Assembly (NCBI RefSeq): GCF_002494345.1
Contig: NZ_NXNI01000001.1
Location: forward strand, 1,364,001 to 1,428,000
Direction: 5' to 3'
Source of the DNA: Natrinema ejinorense
GTDB lineage: Archaea > Halobacteriota > Halobacteria > Halobacteriales > Natrialbaceae
Length of the DNA: 64,000 nt
The notes under the pieces are model-generated. The model worked only from the letters and a program-made list of their open reading frames with translations. It was not told the origin of the DNA and did no database searches. Positions 52,233-60,436 of the stretch are shown one piece after another. Numbering within the stretch: position 1 is the stretch's first letter; each line of letters begins with the position of its first letter. Position numbers and translations under genes: made by a program.

Positions 52233-52499
52233 ATGCCCTCATCACGAACGATCGCCGTCTTGGTTGGAGCGTTACTCGTCTGTAGTACCGCTTCGGCTGT
52301 GATGGGGACGGCCTCCGTCGCGACCGCCAACGAGAGCGAACACGCTACGACGATTCCAGACAATGGACCGGCGTACGGTGTCAACAGTAGCGACTTCTAT
52401 CGACTCTGGTCGAACGATGTCGTCCTCGCCTTCGAGCCCCGCGAACTGAACGGGCTATATTCCGGAAATAGTACCAGCATGGGTGGTTCGCTTCGGTAA
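52233..52499 (+). pseudogene. truncated secreted protein of virus-like element
   Basis: The 88-residue reading has a signal peptide (IAVLVGALLVCSTASAVMGT) and the segment DNGPAYGVNSSDFYRLWSND that opens much longer secreted proteins on haloarchaeal elements. After that, the sequence becomes unlike the family and stops. It looks like the first part of a deleted gene. Confidence 0.45.
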
Positions 52500-52624
52500 C
52501 CCACCGAAAAACCAGCAGAATCGTCGGAGAAGTCATTCAGCGAATATCGGGCTAAAACAGCCGTACAGCATAGGTCCGAACGACTGGATTTGGTTTGATG
52601 GTATCTTAGGGATCACTTACAGAG

Positions 52625-52880
52625 TCACCCTCCAAAAAGAATTTTGGGAGCGAATACGGTGAGGGCAAGTAGACCCATCAACAGGAGAATCGCGGAGACA
52701 CGCAACACACCTGCTGTTCGTCGCCGCTCCGCTGGGAGGAATTCAGCGGCCCCGGACAAAGCGAAACCAATCGCCATAATGAGGAGATTCAAAGAGGGAA
52801 CATCGAGTAGAATACCGTAGTATACGTAGAAACCCAGTAAAAAGAGTGATCAGGAGAACTGTATAATCGGATATAGTCCA
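52625..52880 (-). pseudogene. broken relative of the cassette gene at 44570
   Basis: The 3' frame reads LFLLGFYVYYGILLDVPSLN then AIGFALSGAAEFLPAERRRT and stops at 52625. It matches the 44570 protein (AGMALSGIAESLPKPRRRAA) over its C-terminal half. Upstream the coding continues in another frame (WTISDYTVLLITLF), joined by a one-base step at a run of five A near 52,840. No start codon is left. Confidence 0.5.
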
Positions 52881-53093
52881 CCATTTGGCTCACTAAAAAC
52901 AATATCTCTGATTTTGAAGGGCATAGAACGGAATGTCCTCTCGAAAGTGTAAATATCTGTGGTAAACCGAAGACCGCTACTATGTAATTTTCGAGAGGAT
53001 CGAGCGGTACATACATGATCTCTACTTATTGGTGCAGGTTACAGAAATCGGACTGCTGAAAATATCTGACGGAAAAAGCGGCGGGGGTATCGC

Positions 53094-53555
53094 CTACACG
53101 GCAGCCTTTTCGCCAGCTTCGACCACGTCTTCGCCGTCAGTGTAGCGCATCGGCGGGACGACGATCCACACGTTCTCGTGCCCTGTGGCTACCGAAATAT
53201 AGTTCATACTTTTGAGCGGCTTGATGATCTCCTCGAGAACGGCACTCTTGGGCGTACTGTTGACGTAGAGCTTGTTTTTTGCCGTCTCGAGTTTTACTCG
53301 TCGCTTGATCTTATGGGGAGCAGACGCTCTCTCGTGAAGCATCCGGTACGCTTCGGCGAGCCGCTCGTCGTCGGGACGTATCGGCTGGGGTTCGTTCAGG
53401 TCGCCCTTCGCCTCGACTTCTTTCTCGACCAGCTCGCGAAGCTTCTCGCTTCGGTTCATATCCTCGCGGTCAGCGATCTCGTCGAGCGCCTCGAGCAACT
53501 CGTCGGGACAGCCAAAGGAGACGCGACTCGAGGGATCGTAATCCATCCGGGCCAT
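53094..53555 (-). CDS. ribbon-helix-helix regulator with C-terminal domain
   Basis: The 153-residue protein starts at MARMDYDPSSRVSFGCPDEL. Residues 8-50 form a ribbon-helix-helix: a strand, then LLEALDEIADREDMNRSEKL and RELVEKEVEA. The C-terminal part (AVLEEIIKPLKSMNYISVAT, then NVWIVVPPMRY) is unknown. A regulator at the edge of the provirus-like region. Confidence 0.65.
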   Translation of the reverse strand: MARMDYDPSSRVSFGCPDELLEALDEIADREDMNRSEKLRELVEKEVEAKGDLNEPQPIRPDDERLAEAYRMLHERASAPHKIKRRVKLETAKNKLYVNSTPKSAVLEEIIKPLKSMNYISVATGHENVWIVVPPMRYTDGEDVVEAGEKAAV

Positions 53556-53674
53556 CAGTGGCTCACCCCGATTTGCATATCCCGTGAATACGGGGACGGC
53601 GTCGGGATAGGCAGTTCGTATGCAAGGGGGGAGGGGTGTCCTACGAAGACGGCTATCGCTCGGGTGTGCGCGCG

Positions 53675-54107
53675 TCATGCGCGACCCTCCGCCTCCCGCT
53701 CATGCTGGGCTGCCTGTTCGATCGCAGTGTCGTGTGGCTCCCCGTCGTGTGTCTCGCCGGTGGCCTGATGCATCTCGTGCTCGTCGTCGGGGCTCCCGTC
53801 GGTCGCTTCGACATCGATCAGTCCGAGGAAGTCGGCCTTCCGGAGCGTACAGAGATGGGCACACGGGCCGTCGTGGTACTGCCAGCCTTTGCAGTCGCAT
53901 CGGCCGACGTTACTCCTCGTCCTCGAGGCCGAGCGCGCAGTAGTGGACGTCCTCACCGTCTCTGAGCGTGACCTTGTAGCCGAACCGTCCGAACGATTCG
54001 GTCAGTGCCTCGCGTGGGTCCGCTCGTGTCCACGACTGAGTTTCGTCGTCGCGTTCCTCGAGGAAGTCGACTGGCTCCCCGTCAGTTGGTTCTGGGAAGG
54101 CGCTCAT
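53675..54107 (-). pseudogene. SWIM zinc-finger protein split by a frameshift
   Basis: The first frame, from ATG 54107, reads MSAFPEPTDGEPVDFLEERD to HYCALGLEDEE and stops at 53910. The overlapping frame continues NVGRCDCKGWQYHDGPCAHL then CTLRKADFLG to 53675; CDC plus CxH is a SWIM zinc finger. Removing one base in CTCCTCGTCC near 53,913 joins the two into one protein of about 143 residues, the form I would expect. Two separate overlapping genes are the alternative. Confidence 0.55.
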
Positions 54108-54342
54108 GGGCCTCGAGACACCTCCGGTAGATCGTTGAGCGTCGGCTGGAACGGTGTCGGCTCCCCCACAACGCCACAGGGTTGCATCAATAACTAACAC
54201 TTATTGAAAGAAACTTCTCTAGAGGGATTTGATTGCTGTACTAATGGAATAAAATTAAGGTGGAAATGGGGTCGGAGGGCGCACCTCTCCTGAACCACGC
54301 GATCCTGACAGGGCTTTACGACGCTGATTTCGGGCGGTTGAA

Positions 54343-55371
54343 TCACTCATGGGTATCCTGAATGTCAAGTTTCAGAGTTACGTCTGCTCGCAGTTCTTCG
54401 AACTCCTCGTGAAGACCGGCTTTGTAGTAGTGCCGCCGGATCGTCTCCGGACGGGCGTTCACGCGCTTCGCGACCGTCTCGATGTCGAGACCTTGGAGCA
54501 ACTGCCAGGTGATCGAACCCGTACGAACGGCGTGAAGCGCACGACTGCTCGGGCACTTACTCGCGAAGTTCCGCCGCGTGTAGTCACACGTCTCCCGTCG
54601 CTTCGAATGCGGACAGTTCGTGATTAAACACGGCTGAGTGCCCTGATAGCTCCAAGCGCGAAATGTCGAGTTCGATGGGCGGCCCTGGCGGGCACAAAAT
54701 AACGGTTCGCGTCCGTTCTTGTCGCGTTTCTCGACGCGCTCTCTGGCAATGTACGTATCCAGCGCTTCGACCACCTGCTCGGAGATTCCGACGACGCGTT
54801 CGCCCTGCTCCTTGTTTTTGAGACCGGTAAACGGTGGTCGGTGCCGGAACTCGAGCGTCTGGTCGTCTGGGTCGTAGTCGCGGAGATCCAGCGCCCGTAG
54901 CCCGCTCATTCGACATCCTACGTGCCAAGCGACCTCGAGTACAGCGTGCTCCGGTTGACCTCGCCACTTTCTCGACGACCGGTAGAAATCAATCAACTTC
55001 TCGGCATCGTCGTGGGCGAGCTGCTGGTCGCTCGATTCTTCGGACCGTGTGACCGTCGGCACGTTCACCTTGTCGGCAAACCCATCGTCGACGATCTCGA
55101 CGGACTCGCAGTAATCGAGTAGCTGTTTCAGAGCGACCATCGATCCGCGTAAGGTCGTCGGGGCAATGTCTGCGGCTTCCCGATCAGCTCGAAACTCGTC
55201 GAGGTCCCACCCAGAGAGTTCGGACATACGGCTGATGTCCCGTTCTTCACAGAACTCGACGAACCGTGTAAGACGGTTCTCGTAGGTGCGGAGGGTTCGG
55301 TCTGTGTTTTCCGTCTTCCGTCTCGAGAGGAACCGATCTCGGGCCTCCCGCGGAGAAAGTTCTCGGCTCAC
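54343..55371 (-). CDS. tyrosine integrase, SNJ2 type
   Basis: The 342-residue protein has an N-terminal SAM-like core-binding region (TDRTLRTYENRLTRFVEFCE) and a catalytic domain with Arg in WHVGCRMSGLRALDL, HAVRTGSI and the nucleophile in ETIRRHYYKAG. Four Cys/His residues between (CLITNCPHSKRRETC) may bind zinc, as in haloviral integrases. It is the last gene of a three-gene operon with two small proteins upstream, the arrangement of the pleolipovirus SNJ2 integrase. It would integrate the provirus. Confidence 0.85.
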   Translation of the reverse strand: MSRELSPREARDRFLSRRKTENTDRTLRTYENRLTRFVEFCEERDISRMSELSGWDLDEFRADREAADIAPTTLRGSMVALKQLLDYCESVEIVDDGFADKVNVPTVTRSEESSDQQLAHDDAEKLIDFYRSSRKWRGQPEHAVLEVAWHVGCRMSGLRALDLRDYDPDDQTLEFRHRPPFTGLKNKEQGERVVGISEQVVEALDTYIARERVEKRDKNGREPLFCARQGRPSNSTFRAWSYQGTQPCLITNCPHSKRRETCDYTRRNFASKCPSSRALHAVRTGSITWQLLQGLDIETVAKRVNARPETIRRHYYKAGLHEEFEELRADVTLKLDIQDTHE

Positions 55372-55634
55372 GAGCGATCACCATCCCGTTCCGAGTCCCG
55401 GTGAGTCTCGTCGAGTAGGTCGTTCATCTCAGCCATGTCGGCGTGGATTCGATCGAAAACCTCCTCTGCAGCCCGGACGAAATCGACCATCACATCGTCG
55501 GTGATCCCGACTTCGACGGTTTTGCTGTCTCCAATAAACCGGACGGCCTTGACATCCTCCGCAACGTCGTAGACTTCTATCTCTCGGACGTACGGAATCG
55601 ACTCGTCCGGTTCTGAAGCCCTATCCTCACTCAT
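55368..55634 (-). CDS. small integrase-operon protein
   Basis: The 88-residue acidic protein MSEDRASEPDESIPYVREIE has a strand-rich first half and a helical second half (VDFVRAAEEVFDRIHADMAE). Its stop overlaps the integrase ATG (ATGA), so they are translated together. In SNJ2 two small proteins assist the integrase; this is the likely counterpart of one. Confidence 0.7.
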   Translation of the reverse strand: MSEDRASEPDESIPYVREIEVYDVAEDVKAVRFIGDSKTVEVGITDDVMVDFVRAAEEVFDRIHADMAEMNDLLDETHRDSERDGDRS

Positions 55635-55962
55635 CCCGATCACCACCAGTCCAATTCTCGGGACTGCCCCAGCGGAATCGTGGGTGATTGTCCTCAACTT
55701 CGTCGCGTTCGAACAGCCGATCTCGAACCCACGTCTGCAGCGCGGGTCCGGACCGATCGTGCGGCGGGTGGTCCGGCATATGATGGTCGTCGACGCGTGC
55801 CGACAGGTCGTCGAGACACGCGATCATCTCGACCAGCGCCGCGTTCTGATAGCGCATCTCGGTCGCGATCGCCTCGAGGGCCTCGGTCTGTCGCTCCATC
55901 GCGTCGGCCTGGCGCTCAAGGATCTCGCGTTGCGCCTCGAGGGCGAGGAACTCGTCGCTCAT
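55627..55962 (-). CDS. coiled-coil integrase-operon protein
   Basis: The 111-residue protein MSDEFLALEAQREILERQAD has a long helix with heptad pattern to about residue 55 (METQTEALEAIATEM-like region) and a His/Pro-rich middle. It overlaps the next start by 8 bases and is the first clear gene of the integrase operon. It is the likely second accessory factor of the integrase. Confidence 0.7.
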   Translation of the reverse strand: MSDEFLALEAQREILERQADAMERQTEALEAIATEMRYQNAALVEMIACLDDLSARVDDHHMPDHPPHDRSGPALQTWVRDRLFERDEVEDNHPRFRWGSPENWTGGDRDE

Positions 55963-56036
55963 CGACCCACCTCGAGTAGGTTAGCGTAGTTACAGTATCC
56001 GGTACTCTTACCGTGGTAGCGTGCCAGTTTGGTCAT
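55959..56036 (-). CDS. possible 25-residue leader peptide of integrase operon
   Basis: From ATG 56036 a frame of 25 codons (MTKLARYHGKSTGYCNYANL) ends on a TGA that overlaps the ATG of the coiled-coil gene. The tight coupling suggests a real small gene, but the length is too short to be sure. Confidence 0.3.
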   Translation of the reverse strand: MTKLARYHGKSTGYCNYANLLEVGR

Positions 56037-56584
56037 GGTCTCACTGATTTGGGACCGCGGACTCACCGTGCGCGCCACTGTGTAGGACCTGGGGCGCGTG
56101 CGGGTGCTGTCCGTCGGTTGGTTGTACTGTCTCTTTCCGACTGTCTTAGTCGTCAGCGCGTAGTTTCCGATACTTCCGAAAAGAGTCAACTGTCGTGATT
56201 GACTTACTCTCGTGACTCTCAAGACGGGGTTCGGCGGCTTTCCGAAACCAGTTCCGAAATCGGTACTCGGATCGACGGTGAGCTGTGGGCCGCGGGCCGA
56301 TCGATGCGGTCTATCGGGGGCTTTATCCCCCGTAGCGTCGTGCGAATGCATGCTTCCGTAGCTGGGTTACGGAAGCCAGGCGGGCCGGTGCCCCTACACC
56401 GAGTCCGCATTTCTCTCGAAGACCCGACCGGGCAGCGGCGGGTCCGTCTGGCCTCCGTTGTCAGCCACCGAAACATCCCATCCACTTATACTTAACCGAC
56501 CGTTCGTTAATCTATGGTGAACCATATGTTGCTGTCGATAAATTCAATCAGTATTGATAAAATGCCGGTACGGGACGTGACTGT
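56037..56584. other. regulatory stretch with two hairpins
   Basis: No gene is convincing. Hairpins are CGGGGG-CTTTAT-CCCCCG at 56315-56332 and CTTCCGTA-GCTGGGT-TACGGAAG at 56353-56375. AT-rich sequence at 56,505-56,575 probably holds the promoter of the repressor-like gene at 56585. Confidence 0.45.
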
Positions 56585-56851
56585 ATGCGAAGACCGAGGG
56601 TATCGTGGATGACACAAGCAGATGATCGTATCCTCGAGACCCTCGCGGATAGTGATCTTATCCTCTCTCCTCGTATTTTATCGGCTAATACGGACTATTC
56701 ACGACACTATCTGAGTACACGACTCGGTAAGCTTCGTGATGCCGGGCTTGTCGATCGCGTCGACGAAGGACTTTATCGGATTACTGATCGTGGAACTGCG
56801 TATCTCGAGGGCAATTTAAGTGCTGATGTTCTTGAAAACGAAAATATCTAA
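56585..56851 (+). CDS. PhiH1-repressor-like winged-helix protein
   Basis: The 88-residue protein MRRPRVSWMTQADDRILETL ... TDYSRHYLSTRLGKLRDAGL ... GLYRITDRGTAYLEGNLS is a winged helix of the PhiH1 repressor family, related to the gene at 35429. Its position between the integrase operon and cargo genes fits a provirus repressor. Confidence 0.8.
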   Translation: MRRPRVSWMTQADDRILETLADSDLILSPRILSANTDYSRHYLSTRLGKLRDAGLVDRVDEGLYRITDRGTAYLEGNLSADVLENENI

Positions 56852-56917
56852 CCAATAATCGCTATTTATTCCACAATTGGAACTAAATACGCCCTGTTAT
56901 ATGAGATGGGAGATATG

Positions 56918-59761
56918 TTAGCTCAATTCATCTAATTGGTCTCTTACTCGGTTATCTTGCACTGGATATATCTTCTCATCATCAACGGAATATGATGTGG
57001 GGTCATCGTCATTCATTACCGTCTCTACAGGCAAGTAATAGTATTCGTCCCGCTCTAACTCAGCTTCTGTGTCTAAAAGTACATGTCTTATCCCCCTCCA
57101 CCAATATAATCGAATATAGTACATGCCGACCGAATTTTGATCTTGTACAGAGAATATTAGTGGTGCATCATTCACACTCTCTCTCAAAAACTTAAATACT
57201 CTGTCTTTCAATATTTCGAATTCATTCCTCTCTACCTGTCCTTCATAAGCATGGTTATACTTATTCCTCATTTCAGTCAGATTACTAAACTCCAAAATGT
57301 CGTCGAAATATATTGAGGAAAGATTGTCCTTGTTGTTAATACCCAAGTTTGCGTCTTTTGTGAGTATCCGTGACAAAATCCCAATTGTTAATTCATCTTC
57401 ACTCTCGTCGTTTTTGATTAATTCTGACTGCCATTCACTGCCCCAGTATCGTTGGGCATAGTATTCTACTATAAGCGCAAGGTGAAATTCCAAAAGTTCA
57501 GCTAAACTTAGCGTCAAACTCTTATGATTTCCGAAGGCAGTCGTTTTTTCCAACTGGATCTGCTCTACACGAGAAAGGACCGGCGATGGGAGCCTTTCTC
57601 TCCAAAGTCGGTCAATAGAGATATCGCCAAGATGTACTTCGTCTGCGAGCTCTTTATTATGTGTTGGTATGAATGCTCTGTTTATAGATACTTCTACCAT
57701 TGTCTGTAACAATTCAGTAGGTATCCCACTATTTCTTAGATGCTGTAAAGACAATATGAACACTATTGGCTCAGTGTAATCATATTCAATATCTAGCGGA
57801 TGGCTTTGAGAGGAGAGTTCATTCATCGTAGATGTCTTCTCAAGAGACTTCCTTATGTCTGCCTTCTCACCTTTTTCAAAGTGTCTAAGTAAACTTATTA
57901 ATATGGATAAATCAGACTCATTATGACGTAATTCAGATCTTTCCATTCTTAGCTTACGTATAGACTCTTGTGCCCTCTCGTAATTTCCATTGAGGCAATG
58001 ATATTTCGATTCACATATTATGTCCTTTGACTTATGTATATGTCTTTTCGTTTCTGGGAATGAGTTATCCTCTGAAAGAGCTCTGTGTTTTCTTGCTGCA
58101 TCTTCGAAATTGCCGTTCACTTCTTGAACCACTGCTCCTATCTCCCTTTTCTTCCTTATCGCTCCTTTTCTTGCACGGGATAAATCCCCTTCCGTGAATA
58201 ACCCGATTGCTTCACTGACTTTTTCTGCTGCACGTTCATATTCGCCCTCTCTTAAATGCACATCAGATAGAATTAAGAACCGTTCTCCACTTAGTGCAGT
58301 TATTATTTCCTCCTGTTGTTGGTTTGAGAGGAACTTTATCTCCTTCACCGCACTTATTCTATCTTCTAATAACTCAGCTGCTTCTTTCCGATCTCCCTCA
58401 TTTGCCTTTTGACGGGCATCTGAAAGAGATCTATAGATGATCGGGAAGGTAGTCCAGTCGGATTCTAAGGAGTCATATTCGCCATTGGCGTTAGTAGCAA
58501 TCTGAAGAGCTTTAAAAAAGTGTTCAGATGCTTCTTCCAAATCTCCATCATTGTGGAACAGATATAAACCAAAACGATAATGTGATTGGTATTTCGCTCT
58601 CCTGTGTAGAGGATGACCAATATCCTTGTACCAGATAGAAGCGGCTTCGTAAAGTCTTGGCACAATGTGGTAATAATCTTTGTCATTTTCCTTCAGTTGG
58701 GCAGTATTATAAACCAAATTGGAAATAATAAATTTGAAATTGTGAGTGTTACAAAAACCGCCAACATATTCTACTACTGATTTCCATTTTTCTACTCTTT
58801 CTGTATCATCCTCGGTATCAAGTGCTTCCTGTTTGTACTTCTCAAACTTGTCATCATCAAATTGTTCCCCTGGATCAATTGAGAAGTAGTTATTTACGAG
58901 ATTGCGAACGTTTGACTCACCTCTTCTACAAATCTCTTCAGAAATTAGTATATGAAACATACGCTCTGTTATGCAATCGGGATATAAACTTGGGATATTA
59001 AGGCTATCACTTAGGTCTACTATCGCGTCAATCTGATTTCGTTGGTCTAGTTTATTAATCGCGTGAGAAACAGCAGTTCTTGGATTAGGTTCGGAGGTAT
59101 CCTCAATTTCTGAAAGAACATCAACAACAGTTTCCATATCAGAAAGACCGGATATTTTGTGGCGGCTATCAGATAAATCCCCTATCAGTAGTCCAGTAAG
59201 GACAATATTTAGTGCCCCATCAAGGTCACTCCAAATATGCGGATACTTTTCTTTGATCTTATGAATTATGTCTGAATAGTCATCTAATTCCATACGTTTA
59301 CTCATCTCTTTAGAGAAATTAAATAAACGCCAAAAATCACTCCCTCCCTCAAATATACTATTTATATTGCGTAAAAATTCAATTTTGCTAAAATCTCCAT
59401 CATTGATTAGATTATGGCCTAGAGAGAGTAAAAACCGGTCGCCAAAGGATATTTTTTGTCCAGCAGTTCCACCAGATGAGGCCAGTTCCATTGACAATTC
59501 TATTTCTGATGTATTTTCTGGTATATATATGTCTAATTCAACATCCTCTTCTATCTCGGTATTAAATATAATTGACGGAGAGACTATAATACCATGCTTT
59601 CCAGATATTCTTATTTTATTATCTATGTCAGAATTATCACCAAGGTACTGCAGTGTTCCTTGAAGATATTGGTCTTCACCCTCCTCCCGAGTTTGATAGA
59701 ATATTGTTATTTTAAATGGATAGTCTTCAGTAGCAAATTTGCACTCTCTGGAATATTTCAT
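56918..59761 (-). CDS. large AT-rich protein with helical repeats and C-terminal HEPN-like domain
   Basis: The 947-residue protein is unlike its neighbours in base composition: clearly AT-rich, with Lys, Asn and Ile in place of Arg and Ala. Residues 1-115 are strand-rich. About 380-690 holds helical pairs resembling TPR repeats (RFGLYLFHNDGDLEEASEHF, LREGEYERAAEKVSEAIGLF, NGNYERAQESIRKLRMERSE). The C-terminal part has the look of a HEPN domain with R832-NKYN-H837, the RxxxxH motif of HEPN ribonucleases. TPR plus HEPN is a known build of defence proteins. No partner gene is adjacent. Function is inference; the frame is intact and long, so the gene is real. Confidence 0.65.
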   Translation of the reverse strand: MKYSRECKFATEDYPFKITIFYQTREEGEDQYLQGTLQYLGDNSDIDNKIRISGKHGIIVSPSIIFNTEIEEDVELDIYIPENTSEIELSMELASSGGTAGQKISFGDRFLLSLGHNLINDGDFSKIEFLRNINSIFEGGSDFWRLFNFSKEMSKRMELDDYSDIIHKIKEKYPHIWSDLDGALNIVLTGLLIGDLSDSRHKISGLSDMETVVDVLSEIEDTSEPNPRTAVSHAINKLDQRNQIDAIVDLSDSLNIPSLYPDCITERMFHILISEEICRRGESNVRNLVNNYFSIDPGEQFDDDKFEKYKQEALDTEDDTERVEKWKSVVEYVGGFCNTHNFKFIISNLVYNTAQLKENDKDYYHIVPRLYEAASIWYKDIGHPLHRRAKYQSHYRFGLYLFHNDGDLEEASEHFFKALQIATNANGEYDSLESDWTTFPIIYRSLSDARQKANEGDRKEAAELLEDRISAVKEIKFLSNQQQEEIITALSGERFLILSDVHLREGEYERAAEKVSEAIGLFTEGDLSRARKGAIRKKREIGAVVQEVNGNFEDAARKHRALSEDNSFPETKRHIHKSKDIICESKYHCLNGNYERAQESIRKLRMERSELRHNESDLSILISLLRHFEKGEKADIRKSLEKTSTMNELSSQSHPLDIEYDYTEPIVFILSLQHLRNSGIPTELLQTMVEVSINRAFIPTHNKELADEVHLGDISIDRLWRERLPSPVLSRVEQIQLEKTTAFGNHKSLTLSLAELLEFHLALIVEYYAQRYWGSEWQSELIKNDESEDELTIGILSRILTKDANLGINNKDNLSSIYFDDILEFSNLTEMRNKYNHAYEGQVERNEFEILKDRVFKFLRESVNDAPLIFSVQDQNSVGMYYIRLYWWRGIRHVLLDTEAELERDEYYYLPVETVMNDDDPTSYSVDDEKIYPVQDNRVRDQLDELS

Positions 59762-60114
59762 ATGCTAATACTGTACAGCGATCACTCTATAAAACAGTTT
59801 TTGTTATTACATATCGTGGCAGGAGACTAGAGAGGTAGTCCCATCATATATAAAAGATACTAATACCAGTGTTTTTAATTACGCTATTCTACCAAGTTCT
59901 GTCAACAGACCTCCCAGGGGTCGCACGTCGACAGAATCCAATCCCCGATTTTGCACATCGATCTCGAGCCGGGATGTGCAAGATCCACCGCGAGTTGGGA
60001 CGATCGTCGCGACGATCACGCCGGCCACCGACTCCGATCGGTCGCTCTTTATATGCGCTCGAGATTTGAGTCACCGGAAAATCCTAGGATTTCGAGGGGG
60101 TTGTGCAAATCGTA
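59762..60114. promoter_or_regulatory. intergenic region with 9-base inverted repeat
   Basis: TTGCACATC (59951-59959) and GATGTGCAA (59973-59981) are perfect inverted arms, and TTGTGCAAAT recurs at 60101-60110 just before the next start. TTTATATG near 60,047 is a possible TATA box. An operator for the small protein at 60115 is inferred. The left part is AT-rich and belongs to the large gene's promoter. Confidence 0.45.
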
Positions 60115-60387
60115 ATGCGAATCCAGACAACCGACGCTCGAGAGCGGAAGTGGAAGTACCTGAAAGAAGCGACCGGTGAGAGGACAGTTTCAGGGGCGCT
60201 CGACGCGGCTGCGGATTACTACCTCAAGATGCGCGGGGACACGACGGCGCAGCCGACCGGGTGTGTACCCGAGCTGATCCGCCGCGCCGACCAGGAGGGA
60301 TCACTCACCGCCGCGGAGATCGCGGAGATTCTCGATGTCGACGAACTGCCGGTTGAGTATAGAGCACAGTGGAGTATTGGCGAGTGA
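60115..60387 (+). CDS. small protein with ribbon-helix-helix-like N-terminus
   Basis: The 90-residue protein starts at MRIQTTDARERKWKYLKEAT. A strand followed by two helices (ERTVSGALDAAADYYLKM) suggests a ribbon-helix-helix fold. The second half has SLTAAEIAEILDVDELPVEY. Proteins like this are very common on haloarchaeal mobile elements. An upstream inverted repeat may be its own operator. Confidence 0.6.
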   Translation: MRIQTTDARERKWKYLKEATGERTVSGALDAAADYYLKMRGDTTAQPTGCVPELIRRADQEGSLTAAEIAEILDVDELPVEYRAQWSIGE

Positions 60388-60436
60388 CGAGCCATCAATT
60401 AGATGTATCACGCGCGGCGACACTATTTCGATTGGA

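Noticed and set aside
52789-53016. 75-residue minus-strand frame
   Set aside because: It is an out-of-frame reading across the broken membrane gene; the homologous frame is the neighbouring one.
53020-53075. Possible degenerate copy of the cassette site (CTACTTATTGGTGCAGG)
   Set aside because: The left box is similar, but no core with both arms follows, so it is not counted.
56130-56165. Possible further copy of the cassette-site core (TTTCCGACTGTCTTAGTCGTC)
   Set aside because: Only the first seven bases fit the left arm; the right arm and spacing do not match.
55959-56351. 130-residue minus-strand frame upstream of the integrase operon
   Set aside because: Only the last 25 codons look protein-like; the rest crosses hairpins and has poor composition.
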